A stretch of 64,000 nucleotides of DNA, taken from positions 98,721 to 162,720 of the forward strand of contig JBBQJI010000007.1 in the NCBI GenBank assembly GCA_038325765.1, written 5' to 3'. The notes under the pieces were generated by a model, which saw only the letters and a list, made by a program, of their open reading frames with translations, did not search any database and was not told the DNA's origin. Shown here one piece after another: positions 53,546-64,000 of this stretch (the first letter of the stretch is position 1; the number at the start of each line of letters is the position of its first letter). The position numbers and the translations under genes were made by a program. This stretch comes from Xiheibacterium sp038325765. GTDB taxonomy: Bacteria > Myxococcota_A > Polyangia > Nannocystales > Nannocystaceae.

Positions 53546-54163
53546 CTACAGCACACGTCGCTCTTGGAGCGCACGATGCAGCGTGGTCACGTCGGCGTAC
53601 TCGAGCTCGCCACCCACCGCGACGCCCGAGGCGATCCGCGACACGCGGACGCCCAGCGGCGCGATCAACCGCGAGAGGTAGAGCGCGGTCGCGTCCCCCT
53701 CGACGTTGGGGCTGGTCGCCACGATGATCTCCTGGACGATCGCCGCGTCCTCCTCGCTGGCCCCCAAGCGCCGGAGCAGCGCGTCGACGTGGAGATCCGC
53801 CGGCCCGATCCCGGCCAGGGGATCCAGGACACCGTGCAGCACATGGTACAGGCCTCGGTACACACCGGCGCGCTCGATCGCCATGCGGTCTTGAGGCTGC
53901 GCGACCACGCAGATCGTGGTGCGATCGCGACGCATGTCGCTGCAGCGTGCACACCACTCGGTCGCCGTCAGGTCGCAGCACGCCCGACACAGCTTCAAGG
54001 TCTCGTGAACGGAGCCGATGGCCTCCGACAGCGTGCGGATGTACTCGGGATCGGCACGAACCAGCGCGAGCGCGAGCCGCATCGCCGACTTCTCGCCGAT
54101 GCCCGGCAGACGCGAGAGCAGCGCAGCAAGCCGCTGCAGGGGATCGGCCGTCGGCGCGGTCAC
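53546..54163 (-). CDS. recR: Recombination mediator protein RecR
   Basis: 205 residues. A helix-hairpin-helix R-L-P-G-I-G-E-K-S-A-M-R is followed by a zinc finger (C-R-A-C and W-C-A-R-C), a TOPRIM domain with V-V-A-Q-P-Q-D, and T-S-P-N-V-E-G-D-A-T near the end. It works with RecO and RecF in gap repair. GTG 54163 overlaps the ybaB stop by four bases, and dnaX is upstream: the usual dnaX-ybaB-recR cluster. Confidence 0.94.
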   Translation of the reverse strand: MTAPTADPLQRLAALLSRLPGIGEKSAMRLALALVRADPEYIRTLSEAIGSVHETLKLCRACCDLTATEWCARCSDMRRDRTTICVVAQPQDRMAIERAGVYRGLYHVLHGVLDPLAGIGPADLHVDALLRRLGASEEDAAIVQEIIVATSPNVEGDATALYLSRLIAPLGVRVSRIASGVAVGGELEYADVTTLHRALQERRVL

Positions 54164-54486
54164 AGGCCGGGGATCGATCCGGGCGGCATCATGCCCGGCG
54201 GCATCATCGACGACATGCGCTCTTGGGCCAGCTCCCGCGCGCGATCGAGCGCGTTGTTGACCGCGGCGACGATGAGATCCTGGACCATGTCGCGATCTTC
54301 GGTGAGCACGGTCGGATCGATCTCGATCGACACCAGCCGCTGGCCGCCGGTCGCCTTGGCCTTCACCATCCCCGCACCGGAGGATCCCTCGACGGTGACC
54401 TGCTCGAGCGCGCGCTGCATGTGCGCCATGGTCTCTTGCATCTGCTGGGCTTGGCGCATGAGCTCGGCGAGATCGAGTTCGGGCAT
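54160..54486 (-). CDS. ybaB: YbaB/EbfC nucleoid-associated protein
   Basis: 108 residues. Starts M-P-E-L-D-L-A-E-L-M-R-Q-A-Q-Q-M-Q-E-T-M, the long N-terminal helix, then V-E-G-S-S-G-A-G-M-V-K, V-S-I-E-I-D-P and M-V-Q-D-L-I-V-A-A-V-N-N-A, all family signatures. It forms a dimeric DNA-binding tweezers fold. The end is M/P/G-rich. Confidence 0.93.
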   Translation of the reverse strand: MPELDLAELMRQAQQMQETMAHMQRALEQVTVEGSSGAGMVKAKATGGQRLVSIEIDPTVLTEDRDMVQDLIVAAVNNALDRARELAQERMSSMMPPGMMPPGSIPGL

Positions 54487-54585
54487 GACCTGGCGAGGTT
54501 AGGCCGGGCAGGGGATTAAGTCACCCGGGCCAAGCAGGGGGCCGTACCGCTCGCAGAGGAGGGCCGGTTCACTCGCGGAGCCGGT

Positions 54586-56784
<2,199 letters not shown>

Positions 56785-56794
56785 GGCGGCATCC

Positions 56795-58390
56795 TCAGTC
56801 GATGAGCGTGAGCACGCCCAGGCGCTGCGCGTGACCGATCAGCTCCATCGCGATGTCGCGGCTGGCCTCGGGGTGACGGCGGTGGGCGGGCACCGGGATC
56901 TCGCCGCGGGCGAGCATCGCCCGCATCTCGGGGTGCGCGTCGTTGTTGCCGCGCACCGTGAGCAGCTCGGACAGGCGGGCCTGGATCTTGGGTAGCGAGA
57001 TCGCGGGCTGCGGATCGTCGAGGTACGCCGGATCGATGCAGCTCGACAGGTCGTTGGTCGCCGTGACGCGGGCGTTGATCGGCGGCAGCGAGAACCGGGT
57101 GGTGAGGGTGGAGATGACGGACACGTGCTCGAGCACGGTGTTGTTGACGCAGCCGCGGCGCACGTGGGGGCCGATCACCAGCGATGGCACGCGCATCCCC
57201 AGGCGGGTGAAGGCGGGGTTCTCGTCGACGGTTTCGGGCGGCGGCACATGATCGTAGAAACCGCCGTGCTCGTCGTAGGTGATGATGAACAGGCAGCGGC
57301 CCCACTGCGGGCTCTGGGCCAGCGCCTCGTGCACGGCGGCGAGCAGCACCTGGCCCATCGTGACGTTGGCGGCCGGATGGTCGTCGTTCTGGCCTTCGCC
57401 GCCGAGCAGGCCAAAGTTGGGATCGATCATCACGAACTGCGGCAGCGTGCCGGCTTGCGCGGCCTGGAAGAATTCGTCGAGGCCGTCGGTGAAGCTGGCG
57501 AGCGGGTTGGCGAAGCCGCCCCATGCCCACGGCACATCGCTGTAGTAGTTGCGCGCCGAGATCGGCGGCTGCTGCTGGGCGAGGACGTCCCAGATGCTGG
57601 TGATGCCGAAGTTCGGAAGGTTGCCCTGCTGGCCGTTGGCGCTGGCGCAGTGCAGGTAGAAGCGGTTGGGCCACGTCGGCCCCAGCACCGCCGCGAACCA
57701 GTGGTCGCACAGCGTGTAGCCCTCGGCCAGCGCGTACGAGATCGGCAGGTGCTCGCGGGTGTGGTAGCCCATCACCTCGGTGTGGAACGCGGGCTCGATG
57801 AGCTCGTGCTGGATCACGAAGCCGTCCATCTTGCCGAGGTTCCACGTCAGGTGGACGGCGTCCCAGCCGTGGGGCGGATCGGCGACCTCGAGGTTGTCCA
57901 TCGCGAACACAGCGATCGCGTTGCCACCGAGATCCAGGTTGCTCTCGCTGCCGTCGAGCCCGTCGACCGTCCAGCCCTCGAGGAACGTCGCCGAGCCGAA
58001 ATAGTGATCGAAGGAGCGATTCTCCATCACGAGCACGACGACGGTCTCGATCTCGGCGAGTAGCTCGGCGGCGGTGAGGCCGGCGTCGCCGTTGCACGCG
58101 TCGACGGGCTCACCGGTGGAGGAGTCGTCCGATGGATCGCCGCTCGACGAGTCGGGATCGACACCGCTGCTGCCGTCCGCCGAGCCCGATCCGCTCGATG
58201 GATCGGTGCTCGTCGACGCTGAGGAGGGGTTGATCGTCGTGCCCGAGCCGGAGCTCGAGCCCTCGTCGCCCGTGGCCGACGCATCGTCGGCACCACAGCC
58301 TGCGACACCCGCGAGCACCGCGCCCATGCCCTGCATGGCGCGGCGACGCGACACCAACCGGTGGATCGACTCGAGGTCCTTTTTTCTCAT
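56795..58390 (-). CDS. Tat-exported phosphoesterase (phospholipase C-like, PF04185 type)
   Basis: 531 residues. N-terminus M-R-K-K-D-L followed by S-R-R-R-A-M-Q-G-M-G-A-V-L-A-G-V-A-G-C, a twin-arginine signal ending in a lipobox. A Ser/Gly/Asp/Thr-rich linker (about 35-95) leads to the phosphoesterase domain with V-M-E-N-R-S-F-D-H-Y-F-G near 121, D-H-W-F-A-A, I-T-Y-D-E-H-G-G-F-Y-D-H-V, the metal and catalytic motifs of the acid phosphatase/phospholipase C family. The substrate may be a phospholipid or another phosphoester. It starts 100 bases downstream of the ribbon-helix-helix-like gene. Confidence 0.88.
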   Translation of the reverse strand: MRKKDLESIHRLVSRRRAMQGMGAVLAGVAGCGADDASATGDEGSSSGSGTTINPSSASTSTDPSSGSGSADGSSGVDPDSSSGDPSDDSSTGEPVDACNGDAGLTAAELLAEIETVVVLVMENRSFDHYFGSATFLEGWTVDGLDGSESNLDLGGNAIAVFAMDNLEVADPPHGWDAVHLTWNLGKMDGFVIQHELIEPAFHTEVMGYHTREHLPISYALAEGYTLCDHWFAAVLGPTWPNRFYLHCASANGQQGNLPNFGITSIWDVLAQQQPPISARNYYSDVPWAWGGFANPLASFTDGLDEFFQAAQAGTLPQFVMIDPNFGLLGGEGQNDDHPAANVTMGQVLLAAVHEALAQSPQWGRCLFIITYDEHGGFYDHVPPPETVDENPAFTRLGMRVPSLVIGPHVRRGCVNNTVLEHVSVISTLTTRFSLPPINARVTATNDLSSCIDPAYLDDPQPAISLPKIQARLSELLTVRGNNDAHPEMRAMLARGEIPVPAHRRHPEASRDIAMELIGHAQRLGVLTLID

Positions 58391-58490
58391 CCGCCTGCCC
58401 TCGAGCGGAGAGTACCGCGAAGCACCGCGCGCCTGCGCCGCGCTCGGGCGGGCCAACCCGGTGGGCCTCGCCGGGGAGGCCCGCGCGGCT

Positions 58491-58718
58491 TCAGAACGTG
58501 AAGTGCTGGGAGATGATCTCTTCGGGTTCGCCGGTCTTGGGCGTGGTCCGCGGCTCGACCTTCTCGGGCACCGGGACGTTCGCGGCGTCGAGCTTCGCCG
58601 CGATGATGTCCTCGAGGTAGCCGCTGACGCTCAAGCTCTGCTCCTCGCAGAAGTTCTTGAGCCGCTGGTAGGTGATGCCCTTGACAGAAATACTGCGGCG
58701 CGTTTGTCGCTTGGCCAT
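58491..58718 (-). CDS. Small ribbon-helix-helix-like protein, 75 aa
   Basis: 75 residues. M-A-K-R-Q-T-R-R-S-I-S-V-K-G-I-T-Y-Q-R-L has the beta-strand then helix pattern of ribbon-helix-helix DNA-binding proteins, with L-S-V-S-G-Y-L-E-D-I-I as the second helix. The C-terminal tail is polar and proline-rich. It is probably a DNA-binding regulator; the upstream region has several short palindromes that could be its operators. It precedes the phosphoesterase gene on the same strand. Confidence 0.65.
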   Translation of the reverse strand: MAKRQTRRSISVKGITYQRLKNFCEEQSLSVSGYLEDIIAAKLDAANVPVPEKVEPRTTPKTGEPEEIISQHFTF

Positions 58719-58806
58719 GACTACCCCCCCGTTTGAACCCTCACTGGGCTCGAGACGAGATCTCCTCGTGGAAGTAATGCAACCCTTCGAGACACGCAAG
58801 GGTCAT

Positions 58807-58824
58807 TCCACAAGATGTTGTGGA
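58807..58824. promoter_or_regulatory. Operator-like inverted repeat
   Basis: TCCACAA and TTGTGGA around GATG, 89 bases upstream of the ribbon-helix-helix-like gene start. It could be a binding site for that regulator. Confidence 0.4.
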
Positions 58825-58850
58825 GCGCCCTGTGCGCACACACTACATGA

Positions 58851-58859
58851 TGTGGATAA
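58851..58859 (-). promoter_or_regulatory. Exact consensus DnaA box outside oriC
   Basis: TGTGGATAA reads TTATCCACA on the minus strand, the full consensus. It lies about 32 kb from dnaA in a divergent promoter region. It may titrate DnaA, regulate a gene, or be chance. Confidence 0.5.
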
Positions 58860-59232
58860 GGTCGAGCAAGTGATCGACATCGCTGGCTTTTGATCGAAAG
58901 ATCCGGGCTCCCAAAAAACACTGCATTCACCATGGTGTAACTTGGTGGATCCAATAATTCGTGCCGATCTCGAGCGATCTCCGAGATCTCCCCCAGACGT
59001 CCGCCGGGTGCGGAGGCGTCCTCGGCACCGGTGCGAAGCCGCGCACATCATCGGCGACGCTCCTGGCAAACCTCCGAAACCGACCCGCCATCTAGCATGC
59101 ACGGATGCGGCAAACCGCGTCCGTCACCCCTGGGCACCCGCCCAGGGCGTGATCCCACGGGGCCTTTCGCGTATCGTGAGTGCTCGGAGGGTGCGTTCGT
59201 CGCGATTGGTCGGCGCCCGTGCACTCGCGCCC

Positions 59233-61032
59233 ATGCAAGCCGAAGCCGAAACCAAAGTGGTGGAGGCGAGGTCCAAGCCCTCGCGACCCAACCCGACGCC
59301 GTCCAGCGGTCTGCCGCACGATCGGCAGATCGGTCGCTACGACTTGCTGCATCGGATCGGTCACGGCGGCATGGCGACCGTGTACCTCGGTCGCGCCGTG
59401 GGCACCGCGGGCTTCGAGAAGCTCGTCGCCGTCAAGGTGATCCACCCCCACCTCGCGAACGAACCCGACTTCGTCGAGATGTTCCTCGACGAGGCTCGCA
59501 TCGCGGCACGCATCCGTCACCCGAACGTCGTCGAGACCCTCGACCTCGGTCGCGAAGGTGACGCGTTCTTCATGGTGATGGAATTCGTCGAGGGCGACAC
59601 GCTCGCGACGTTGTTGCGGGAGCTGCGATCGGCGGGCGAGCTGCTGCCCGTACCCAGCGTGCTGCGGATGGTGGCCGACGCATGCGAGGGCCTGGCCGCC
59701 GCCCATGATCTCGTCGATCCGGACGGTGTCCCGTACCACCTGGTGCACCGCGACATCTCGCCCCACAACTTGCTCGCCGGCCTCGATGGTCGGGTGCGCG
59801 TGGTGGACTTCGGCATCATGAAGGCCGCTGGCAAGCGCAGCAACACGCTGACCGGCCAGCTCCGCGGCAAGCTGCAGTACATGTCGCCCGAGCAGGCGCG
59901 GGGGCACGCGATCGATCGTCGCACCGATGTGTTCGCCCTGGGCGCGGTGATGTGGGAGCTGCTCACCAACACGCGGCTCGTCAGCGGCGAGACCGAGTCC
60001 GAGATCCTGGCCCACGTCTGTCAGTTCACGCTCCCCGAGATCGAGGAGCTGCGCGCCGATCTACCCCCGGCGGTGCGCCGCATCCTCGCGCGAGCGCTCG
60101 AACCCGATCTCGAGCGCCGCTACGTCGACACCCACGAGATGCTCCGCGACCTCCGCACGGCACTGCGCGCGTGCGAGAGCGCCGAGGATCCGCGCGAGTC
60201 CATCGCCGCGATGATGAAGCGCTACTTCGAGGATCGCATCGCGTACGTGCGCGCGTCGGCCAAGCCGCGGAGCGCCGAGCGCTCGGCCGAGCGTCGCGCC
60301 GATCTCGAGCTCGACGACGACAGCCGACCCGACCGATCGCGCACGCCGACGGCAGTGGTCGGGCGCGCGACCGAGAGCTCGCCGTTGCGCGAGTTCCCCG
60401 AGATCCCCACCCAGGTCACCGAGACCACACCGCCGCGGGGCGGCCGCTCGTGGACGCTACTGCTGGCGCTGCCGCTGTTCGGCGCAGCGCTCGGTACGGC
60501 GATCGTGACCTACGCCCAGCGCGGGCGGGATCCCGTCGCGCCGGAGCTCGAGCCCAGGATCACCGAGACCGAGCTGCTCGCCGATGCCGCTGATGCCGCT
60601 GCGGCGCAGGCCCCCACCTTCGTGCGCTGGGTGTTCAACACCGAGCCCCAGGGCGCGAGTGTGACCATCGAAGGTCGACGGCTCGAGGGCACGACCCCGC
60701 TGTCGATCGAGATGGAACGCAGCGCCGAGCCCGTGTCGGTTCGCCTCGAACACGAAGGCTTCGAGTCGTACGAGGCCGAGCTCGCGCCCGTGGGTGCGCA
60801 GAACCACGGGCATCGCTTCGTCCCGCTGCGCACCGAATCACGGACGACTGCGGTCGTGAGGCCCACGCTGCGCTTCAGCGCCCGCAAGTCGACGCGTCCC
60901 AAGACCTCGCCCGCCCCCGACGAGTCCACGACGCCGCCCGTCGCCCCGCCCGCGCCGTCTGGTGATGGCGGGCCCGAGCTCGCCGACATGCCCGATCTGA
61001 CCCGGACCAAGCCCCGCCCGCCGGGCAACTGA
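59233..61032 (+). CDS. Membrane Ser/Thr protein kinase with PEGA domain
   Basis: 599 residues. The kinase domain (about 37-315) has H-G-G-M-A-T-V-Y, V-A-V-K-V, the variant H-R-D-I-S-P-H-N, V-V-D-F-G-I-M-K and Y-M-S-P-E-Q. TM helix near 415-435. A PEGA-like module (V-F-N-T-E-P-Q-G-A-S-V-T-I-E-G) lies near 470-540, and the tail is proline-rich. H-R-D-I-S-P-H-N is common in myxobacterial kinases and is compatible with activity. It is followed by a TPR-type gene 22 bases away, so they probably work together. Confidence 0.88.
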   Translation: MQAEAETKVVEARSKPSRPNPTPSSGLPHDRQIGRYDLLHRIGHGGMATVYLGRAVGTAGFEKLVAVKVIHPHLANEPDFVEMFLDEARIAARIRHPNVVETLDLGREGDAFFMVMEFVEGDTLATLLRELRSAGELLPVPSVLRMVADACEGLAAAHDLVDPDGVPYHLVHRDISPHNLLAGLDGRVRVVDFGIMKAAGKRSNTLTGQLRGKLQYMSPEQARGHAIDRRTDVFALGAVMWELLTNTRLVSGETESEILAHVCQFTLPEIEELRADLPPAVRRILARALEPDLERRYVDTHEMLRDLRTALRACESAEDPRESIAAMMKRYFEDRIAYVRASAKPRSAERSAERRADLELDDDSRPDRSRTPTAVVGRATESSPLREFPEIPTQVTETTPPRGGRSWTLLLALPLFGAALGTAIVTYAQRGRDPVAPELEPRITETELLADAADAAAAQAPTFVRWVFNTEPQGASVTIEGRRLEGTTPLSIEMERSAEPVSVRLEHEGFESYEAELAPVGAQNHGHRFVPLRTESRTTAVVRPTLRFSARKSTRPKTSPAPDESTTPPVAPPAPSGDGGPELADMPDLTRTKPRPPGN

Positions 61033-61054
61033 TCCGCGACGCGCCGCCGACTCC

Positions 61055-62191
61055 ATGCTCGCCGTGCTTCGTTGGTCGTGTGCCGTGTCGCTGGCGGTCC
61101 CGTTCGTCACCGCGTCGCTGCGCGTCGAAGCCCGCACAGCAGAGCCCACCGCACCCGTCGCGCCGACCGAGCCCACCGCGGCGGTCGAAGAGCCCGAGCC
61201 GGTGTCGACCGCGGAGCCGGGGTCGACCACGGATTCGATCCACGACGCCATGGTCAAGGCGTTCGCGGATCACTTCCAGCAGGGCCGGCTGCAGTATAAC
61301 CGCGGATCCTATGCGCTCGCGGCCGCCGAGTTCGAGCAGGCGTTCGCGGCGATCCCCGCCGAGGCTGCGCTGCAAAACGTCGTGCTCTCGCACGAGCGCG
61401 CCGGTGATCACGTGGCGGCCGCGATCGCGGCGCGCCGGTATCTGGAGTTGCCGTCGTGCGACGGCAGCGGCGTCGACGTGGCGCTGTGCGCCACGCACCG
61501 CACAAAGCTCGAGGAGTCGCTGGAACGGTTGCTCGCACGCGTGGCCGAGCTGCGGCTCGAGGTGGCCCAGGGCGTGGAGCTCCGCGAGATCCGGATCAAC
61601 GGCCGTCTCACCGCGTTCGAGGATTTCCCCGTGCTGGTGGCCGCCGGGCGCGTCGATATCGAGCTCCTCGGTCAGCGCGCGTCGCAGCGCCGCCAGCGGG
61701 TGATCGAGGTCCGGCCCGGCGAGGCGCAGACAGTGGTCGTCGACGGCTTCGAGGCGTCGCCGCGGACGCCCGACGAGCGAGGCCCGACCGGCGGCAGCGC
61801 GCCAACTGGCGGCGGCAAGTGGCTGCGTCCGGCGTTCTGGGCCGGCGTCGGCACCACGTCGGCGTCGCTGGTGGCGCTCGCGACCCTCGGCGGGCTCGCG
61901 ATCCAGGCCGACCGCGAGTTCGAGCGCCAACAGGCCGCGTTCAACGCCAACCGCCCCGAGTTCGATCCCGACGCCGAGCCGATCGACGAGTACCCCCGCG
62001 ACGCCGAGCGTCGCTTCCTGACGATGCGCCGCGCCGCCAACGTGATGATCGGCGTGAGCGCGGGCCTCGCGACGCTCACCCTCATCGTGGGCGTGGTGGC
62101 GCTGACGCGGCCTCGCAATGTCGGCACAACCCGCGCGACCACGCGGATTCGCTGGCAGTTCGACGGCGCTGGCCTCACCGTCCGCTACTGA
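61055..62191 (+). CDS. Membrane protein with TPR and PEGA-like segments
   Basis: 378 residues. A signal or TM segment at 1-20 is followed by a Glu/Pro/Thr-rich linker, TPR-like helices (about 70-160: F-Q-Q-G-R-L-Q-Y-N-R-G-S-Y-A-L-A-A-A-E-F-), and a PEGA-like stretch (I-R-I-N-G-R-L-T-A-F-E-D-F-P) near 170-210. Two TM helices near 265-285 and 330-350 end it. Periplasmic TPR proteins of this kind often accompany PEGA kinases in myxobacteria. Function is inferred only from its coupling to the kinase gene. Confidence 0.65.
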   Translation: MLAVLRWSCAVSLAVPFVTASLRVEARTAEPTAPVAPTEPTAAVEEPEPVSTAEPGSTTDSIHDAMVKAFADHFQQGRLQYNRGSYALAAAEFEQAFAAIPAEAALQNVVLSHERAGDHVAAAIAARRYLELPSCDGSGVDVALCATHRTKLEESLERLLARVAELRLEVAQGVELREIRINGRLTAFEDFPVLVAAGRVDIELLGQRASQRRQRVIEVRPGEAQTVVVDGFEASPRTPDERGPTGGSAPTGGGKWLRPAFWAGVGTTSASLVALATLGGLAIQADREFERQQAAFNANRPEFDPDAEPIDEYPRDAERRFLTMRRAANVMIGVSAGLATLTLIVGVVALTRPRNVGTTRATTRIRWQFDGAGLTVRY

Positions 62192-62256
62192 TCCAGACGG
62201 CGTCTGCGCCCCTGCGCGTCCTTGATTCCCTGCGCCGCGGCTGCCATAGCTTGGGG

Positions 62257-63498
62257 ATGCAAGACCTCCGGTGGCCGACGTACGCCAACCGCAACCTCGT
62301 GCTCGACGGCGCGGTGTTCGACGACGTCGAGCCCGGTCGCGGAGCGGTGCGCGTGCGCGATCGCGAGGGCAACGTCTATCTCGATGCGGTCGGTGGCATC
62401 GGCTGTCTGCCGCTCGGTCACGCCCACCCACGCTGGGTCGCCGCCGTCGAACACCAGATGCGCAAACTCGTCGCGGCCGCCGGCACGTTCTGGACCGAAC
62501 CGCAGCAGCGTCTGGCCGCCGAGCTCGCGCGGCGCATGCCGTGGCCCGAGACCCGCACCTTCATCGCGAACACCGGCACCGAGGTCACCGAGGCCTCGAT
62601 CAAGCTCGCGCTGCGGGCCACCGGGCGCGACGTGATCGTCGCCTTCGAGCGGGCATTCCACGGGCGCACGCTCGGTGCGATCGCGATGACGGCGAACGCC
62701 TCGTATCGCGAGCCGTACGTCGCGTGCCTCGGCGAGGATCGAAAGGCGTTCGCCCACATGAACGTCGCGCGCGCGCCATGGGGGGATCTCGACGCCGTGC
62801 GGGCGCTCTTCGAGCGCTATCCCTCGCGCATCGCGATGGTCGCGATCGAGCCGATCCAGGGCGAGGCGGGGATCTTCCCGGCCAGCCGCGAGTTCCTCGT
62901 CGGGCTACGGGCGCTGTGCTCGGAGCAGGGCGCGTTGCTCGGCTCCGACGAGATCCAGTCCGGCAGCGGACGCACCGGCCACTTCTTGGCCTGGACCACG
63001 CTGGTCGGCGACGATCCTGCGCTCGCGCCCGACTTGGTGTGGTTGGCCAAGGCGATCGGCGGCGGCTTCCCGATCGCGTCGTGCAGCACCCGTGCGGATC
63101 TCGCCGAACACATGGTGAAGGGCAGCCACGGCTCGACGTTCGGTGGCAATCCGCTGGCCTGCGCTGCCGCCCTGGAGACCCTGCGCATCCTCGACGACGA
63201 GGGGCTGCTCGCCGCCGCGAGGGATCAGCTGCCGGCGCTGCAGGCGATCGCGGCCGAGGATCCCGAGCCGCGCGTCGCGGAGATCCGCGGGCACGGGGCG
63301 ATGATCGGGATCGAGATCGCGGCGAGCGCGACCAGCGACGTCCAGCCGGCGGCCGCGCTCGGCGATGCGATGCAGGCCAAGGGTGTGCTCGTGACGATCT
63401 GCGGCGGACACACCGTCCGCATCTTACTGCCGTATCACTGCGGCACCACCGAGCTGCGCCAGATCTGGAGCACGCTGCGCCAGGTGCTCGCCGCCTGA
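62257..63498 (+). CDS. Class III pyridoxal-phosphate aminotransferase
   Basis: 413 residues. The sequence has G-T-E-V-T-E-A-S-I-K-L-A, A-F-H-G-R-T-L-G-A, S-D-E-I-Q-S-G-S-G-R-T-G (the cofactor-binding Asp) and L-A-K-A-I-G-G-G-F-P with the PLP lysine near 265. It belongs to the acetylornithine/4-aminobutyrate aminotransferase group. The exact substrate cannot be told: no arg or gab genes are adjacent. The unusual S-D-E-I-Q replaces the more common D-E-V-Q. Confidence 0.88.
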   Translation: MQDLRWPTYANRNLVLDGAVFDDVEPGRGAVRVRDREGNVYLDAVGGIGCLPLGHAHPRWVAAVEHQMRKLVAAAGTFWTEPQQRLAAELARRMPWPETRTFIANTGTEVTEASIKLALRATGRDVIVAFERAFHGRTLGAIAMTANASYREPYVACLGEDRKAFAHMNVARAPWGDLDAVRALFERYPSRIAMVAIEPIQGEAGIFPASREFLVGLRALCSEQGALLGSDEIQSGSGRTGHFLAWTTLVGDDPALAPDLVWLAKAIGGGFPIASCSTRADLAEHMVKGSHGSTFGGNPLACAAALETLRILDDEGLLAAARDQLPALQAIAAEDPEPRVAEIRGHGAMIGIEIAASATSDVQPAAALGDAMQAKGVLVTICGGHTVRILLPYHCGTTELRQIWSTLRQVLAA

Positions 63499-63535
63499 TG
63501 TTGCGCCGGCCGTTGCCTGCTACTGTTGCCCCGCG

Positions 63536-64000
63536 ATGATGTGCGTGCACAGGCCCGCGGCCACGGGGCCGATCCTCTCCGTCCTTCTGCTGGCTGCGTG
63601 CCCCAAGAACAGCGGGCAATTGCCGACTTGGGGGGGCGAGGGCGGAGGAGACGGGGTGCTCGCCGCCCACGATCCGGCGGCAGTGGACGACGTCGGCGAG
63701 GCGGATGCCGACGTGACCGCGGACTCCGACCCCGCCGCCGCAGATCGGTCGACCGACGCGCCGAACGCCGACCCGGCCACTGCAGCGTCGACCCCCGCCG
63801 ATCCGGCCGCAGATCCGGCCGCCGATCCGGCCGCCGATCCGGCCGCAGATCCGGCCGCAGATCCGGCCGCCGATCCGGCCGCGCCCAGCCCCGCGCCGCT
63901 CGCCCTGCCAAAGCCTCTGTACGGCAAGATCGACGCCTCGTGCGGCAAGGACGAGGGGCTCGGCACCAAGCTCAAGCCGTTCGTGCTGAAGTCCGTCGAC
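63536..64000 (+). CDS. Lipoprotein with Ala-Asp-Pro repeats (partial, runs off the window)
   Basis: 155 visible residues starting M-M-C-V-H-R-P-A-A-T-G-P with lipobox L-L-L-A-A-C. The mature part is acidic and low in complexity, with seven repeats of A-D-P-A around residues 88-117, then a more ordered start (L-Y-G-K-I-D-A-S-C-G-K-D-E). The gene continues beyond base 64000, so its main domain cannot be seen. Confidence 0.7.
   Translation, partial: MMCVHRPAATGPILSVLLLAACPKNSGQLPTWGGEGGGDGVLAAHDPAAVDDVGEADADVTADSDPAAADRSTDAPNADPATAASTPADPAADPAADPAADPAADPAADPAADPAAPSPAPLALPKPLYGKIDASCGKDEGLGTKLKPFVLKSVD
63800..63883. repeat. 12-bp coding minisatellite, seven copies
   Basis: Seven tandem copies of GATCCGGCCGCN encode D-P-A-A repeats of the lipoprotein linker. 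Only the last base varies between copies. Confidence 0.92.

Larger units (their letters stand above)
58719..59232. other. Divergent regulatory region with dyads and a DnaA box
   Basis: 514 bp between the ribbon-helix-helix-like gene and a kinase gene. The first 250 bp are AT-richer than the surroundings. They contain the inverted repeat TCCACAA-GATG-TTGTGGA (58807-58824), palindrome TGTGCGCACA (58831-58840), an exact DnaA box (58851-58859) and CACCATGGTG (58928-58937). The right half shows no clear features. Confidence 0.55.

Overview
This window is very GC-rich chromosomal DNA (roughly 70 % G+C by eye) with strong G/C third-position bias. It appears to come from a myxobacterium. Supporting features are an mglB-mglA motility-polarity pair, a CdnL-type CarD regulator, Hanks-type Ser/Thr kinases with PEGA or beta-helix-like C-termini, a receiver-DUF4388-TPR protein, lipoproteins with Ser/Gly/Asp/Thr linkers, and trypsin fused to LDL-receptor class A modules. 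The linker style and the trypsin-LDLa architecture hint at the Nannocystineae side of the group; that placement is inference.

The core of the window (about 19.8-36 kb) is a chromosome-origin neighbourhood. dnaA, dnaN, recF and gyrB run leftward. rpmH, rnpA, yidD, yidC, jag and mnmE run rightward. The dnaA-dnaN gap holds the most AT-rich stretch of this locus plus DnaA-box-like sites, and the dnaA-rpmH gap holds further box-like sites. Beyond mnmE lie bioD-bioF (leftward) and rsmG. After rsmG come four perfect ParB-binding palindromes (parS, TGTTCCACGTGGAACA) within 542 bp. No parA or parB is present in the window; a rhomboid-protease gene occupies the place where parAB usually sits, and its last codons contain the fourth parS.

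Left arm (0-19.8 kb): a hot-dog thioesterase, a membrane protein, a PEGA anti-sigma-like gene with an orphan sigma region-4 gene, a secreted trypsin-LDLa lipoprotein, a two-domain DTW protein, a DUF924 protein, a sensor kinase, tRNA-Ser(UGA), trmB, a histidine-kinase-related gene coupled to a receiver-PAS-kinase hybrid, a histone-H1-like protein, pepA, cdnL and several lipoproteins. Right arm (36-64 kb): the receiver-DUF4388-TPR protein, tsaD-rsmA-mutM, an ECF sigma/anti-sigma pair behind a 629-bp non-coding structured leader, an operon of a catalytically degenerate M48-like protein with two different dynamin-like GTPases and rnhB, then mglBA, recR-ybaB-dnaX, a Tat-exported phosphoesterase, a second PEGA kinase, and a class III aminotransferase.

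Genes are tightly packed, and 4-bp stop/start overlaps (ATGA or GTGA) are common: rnpA-yidD-yidC, tsaD-rsmA, bioF-bioD, the GTPase operon, the kinase pair, and ybaB-recR. The most notable items are the parS cluster without parAB, the tandem dynamin-like GTPase operon, the animal-like trypsin-LDLa protein, the orphan sigma-4 module, and the structured leader upstream of the ECF sigma gene. No CRISPR array, IS element, prophage or rRNA gene was seen.
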